Below, one piece after another: positions 7,506-7,954 of a DNA stretch of 7,954 nucleotides. The notes under the pieces are model-generated. The model was not told the origin of the DNA and did no database searches. It saw only the letters and a program-made list of their open reading frames with translations. The first letter of the stretch is position 1. The number at the start of each line of letters is the position of its first letter. The position numbers and the translations under genes are program-made. The DNA is taken from assembly GCA_022425185.1 (NCBI GenBank), contig JAKMFY010000205.1, positions 1 through 7,954 on the forward strand, given 5' to 3'. Origin of the DNA: Candidatus Poseidoniaceae archaeon (GTDB lineage Archaea > Thermoplasmatota > Poseidoniia > Poseidoniales > Poseidoniaceae).

Positions 7506-7954
7506 TTATTCTTCTTCTGAAGAATTTGAACGACTTCTCCATGAGCCTTTTGGCTTTTCTTTAGATTTCTTTTCAACTGCTTCAGTAGGTTCTTCCACTA
7601 CTTTTGTAGGACGTTCCGGCCATTCGCCAGAATCATCTTTCCGCTCGATTTCATACAAGCCTGCTGTTCCAAGGACCAATCCCAGAACGGCAAAGGACCA
7701 TGCTCCTTGTATCGCATTGTCCCAATTGGCTTGAGCTTCGATACAAACTCCAGTCGTGAGTTCACTAAACTCGCAATAATCGATTACTTCTTTTGCACTT
7801 GTAGCATCAGGGTTGGCATTGATCCACATCCAAGAAATCAGGAAAAACGCAACCATTGTAATGATCAATCCATAGTGCAATTTGGACCACCGTCTCCTAA
7901 AGATGATTCTCCACTGGTCTTTCTTTTCTTGGCTAGCTTGGAGCGTTCGTGAAC
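7506..7954 (-). CDS. Small two-helix membrane protein (5' end beyond the right edge)
   Basis: The frame ends at TAA (7506-7508) and stays open to the right edge, giving 148 visible residues. Visible residues 1-24 are polar and basic (WRIIFRRRWSK). Residues 27-46 are a membrane helix, 47-80 a loop with cysteines at 60 and 70 that could form a disulfide, 81-100 a second helix, and 101-148 a long Lys/Glu/Ser-rich tail ending SSEEE. Positive residues before helix 1 and after helix 2 put both ends in the cytoplasm and the cysteine loop outside. I recognise no family. A TTG at 7880 is the only start-like codon that keeps the whole first helix, but it would remove the basic segment; the continuing frame suggests the true start lies outside the window. 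An ATG at 7856 would cut into helix 1. Its stop codon abuts that of the convergent helicase. Confidence 0.7.
   Translation of the reverse strand, partial: SRTLQASQEKKDQWRIIFRRRWSKLHYGLIITMVAFFLISWMWINANPDATSAKEVIDYCEFSELTTGVCIEAQANWDNAIQGAWSFAVLGLVLGTAGLYEIERKDDSGEWPERPTKVVEEPTEAVEKKSKEKPKGSWRSRSNSSEEE
7508..7574 (+). terminator. Candidate terminator zone for the helicase transcript, inside the opposite gene
   Basis: ATTCTTC (7508-7514) and GAAGAAT (7519-7525) form a perfect 7-bp hairpin with a four-base loop, starting three bases after the helicase stop. T-rich tracts follow at 7547-7574 (CCTTTT, CTTTTCTTT, TTTCTTTTC). Archaeal transcription typically ends at T-rich non-template stretches, so this is a plausible end for the plus-strand transcript. 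The T-runs also encode the Lys-rich tail of the minus-strand protein, so they may exist only for coding reasons. No T-rich stretch serves the minus-strand transcript on its far side. Confidence 0.35.

Noticed and set aside
1..7954. Mobile elements, CRISPR arrays, tRNA or rRNA genes and integration sites
   Set aside because: Reading both strands showed no transposase or integrase motif, no spaced direct repeats, no cloverleaf-like segment and no long terminal repeats.

Overview
The window looks archaeal, most likely from the Thermoplasmatota / marine group II (Poseidoniales-like) lineage. This rests on the combination of a very large surface protein (kelch propeller, beta-sandwich modules, CARDB-like module, one C-terminal membrane anchor and a Pro/Lys/Ser-rich cytoplasmic tail), genes with GAGGT/AGGAG ribosome sites next to a gene that looks almost leaderless, and an AT-leaning, densely packed layout. 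No rRNA or other taxonomic marker is present, so the assignment is inference.

Layout. Positions 1-4451 on the minus strand hold one huge reading frame, open at the left edge, for a secreted, membrane-anchored kelch protein. A 106-base divergent intergenic region (4452-4557) separates it from a plus-strand cluster of three genes: a HEAT-repeat protein (4558-5772), a 67-residue charged protein of unknown function (5823-6026) and a DEAD-box RNA helicase with a DbpA-like C-terminal domain (6087-7505). The gaps are 50 and 60 bases, and neither contains a convincing promoter, so the three are probably co-transcribed. On the minus strand, convergent with the helicase and touching it stop codon to stop codon, is a small two-helix membrane protein (7506 to the right edge), whose start lies outside the window.

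How the genes may work together. The helicase clearly remodels RNA, probably structured RNA such as rRNA given its DbpA-like tail. The HEAT protein is a likely protein-binding scaffold and the 67-residue protein a possible small partner; this is inferred from gene order only. The kelch protein and the two-helix protein belong to the cell envelope and have no evident link to the RNA genes. The most interesting non-coding feature is in the gap before the helicase: a perfect hairpin whose whole 8-base loop is complementary to a downstream stretch that runs into the Shine-Dalgarno sequence. This could form a pseudoknot controlling translation of the helicase. No tRNA, rRNA, CRISPR array, insertion sequence or long repeat was seen, and no gene-free stretch exceeds 300 bases.
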